From the NCBI GenBank assembly GCA_041668045.1, contig JBAYDV010000106.1:1-6063 (forward strand): a stretch of DNA of 6,063 bases, written 5' to 3'. Below, one piece after another: positions 6,029-6,063 of the stretch. Source of the DNA: JBAYDV01 sp041668045 (GTDB lineage Bacteria > Bacteroidota > Bacteroidia > Bacteroidales > UBA932). Below the pieces are notes generated by a model. The model worked only from the letters and a program-made list of their open reading frames with translations, made no database searches and was not told the DNA's origin. The position numbers and the translations under genes are program-made. Numbering within the stretch: the first letter of the stretch is position 1; every line of letters starts with the position of its first letter.

Positions 6029-6063
6029 CACTTCCACTCTTTTTTTTAAAGAAACACATTGAC

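Noticed and set aside
6015..6063. Possible 3' end of rpsJ upstream of rplC
   Set aside because: None of the three minus-strand frames here ends like S10 (usually close to GVEVEIKV); one gives KRVEVFVI then stop, but the preceding residues do not match.

Overview
The window comes from a member of the Bacteroidota, most likely order Bacteroidales. Four things support this: a textbook Bacteroides-type promoter (TTTG, 19-nt spacer, TAnnTTTG) in front of the ribosomal genes; Bacteroidales-like ribosomal proteins, such as S3 with a basic Arg/Gly/Asn-rich tail; start codons mostly in A/T-rich leaders without Shine-Dalgarno motifs; and remnants of SusC-type and PUL-type genes, which are hallmarks of this group. 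The DNA is AT-rich, especially outside the ribosomal genes. The genus cannot be determined by reading alone.

The right two thirds (about 2033-6030) is a minus-strand ribosomal protein operon, read right to left: promoter and structured leader (about 5914-6028), then rplC (L3), rplD (L4), rplW (L23), rplB (L2), rpsS (S19), rplV (L22) and rpsC (S3), ending in a strong intrinsic hairpin terminator (1951-1986). All seven proteins look intact and full length and are packed with 1-25 nt gaps. The set is the core of the classical S10 cluster, but trimmed: no rpsJ lies between the promoter and rplC, and the rplP-rpmC-rpsQ-rplN... block that normally follows rpsC is replaced by a terminator and unrelated DNA.

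The left third (about 151-1932) is a gene graveyard, also minus strand. It holds three abutting fragments: a TPR/DUF6377-type regulator without its N-terminal signal region and C-terminal half; a short piece of a SusC-like TonB-dependent receptor just after the plug domain, interrupted by a TAA stop; and the C-terminal part of a family-43-like glycosidase with a discoidin (F5/8 C) domain and the start of an Fn3-like domain, broken by a frameshift and a TAG stop. Their order (regulator, SusC, glycosidase) and common strand match a polysaccharide utilization locus that shrank by internal deletions. I infer that the same erosion or rearrangement, or a neighbouring one, separated rpsC from the rest of the S10 cluster.

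The first 126 bases hold the 3' end of an unrecognised plus-strand gene that enters from the left and converges on the graveyard. I see no defence, CRISPR, transposase or RNA gene in the window. The interesting points are the truncated S10 operon and the collapsed PUL next to it.
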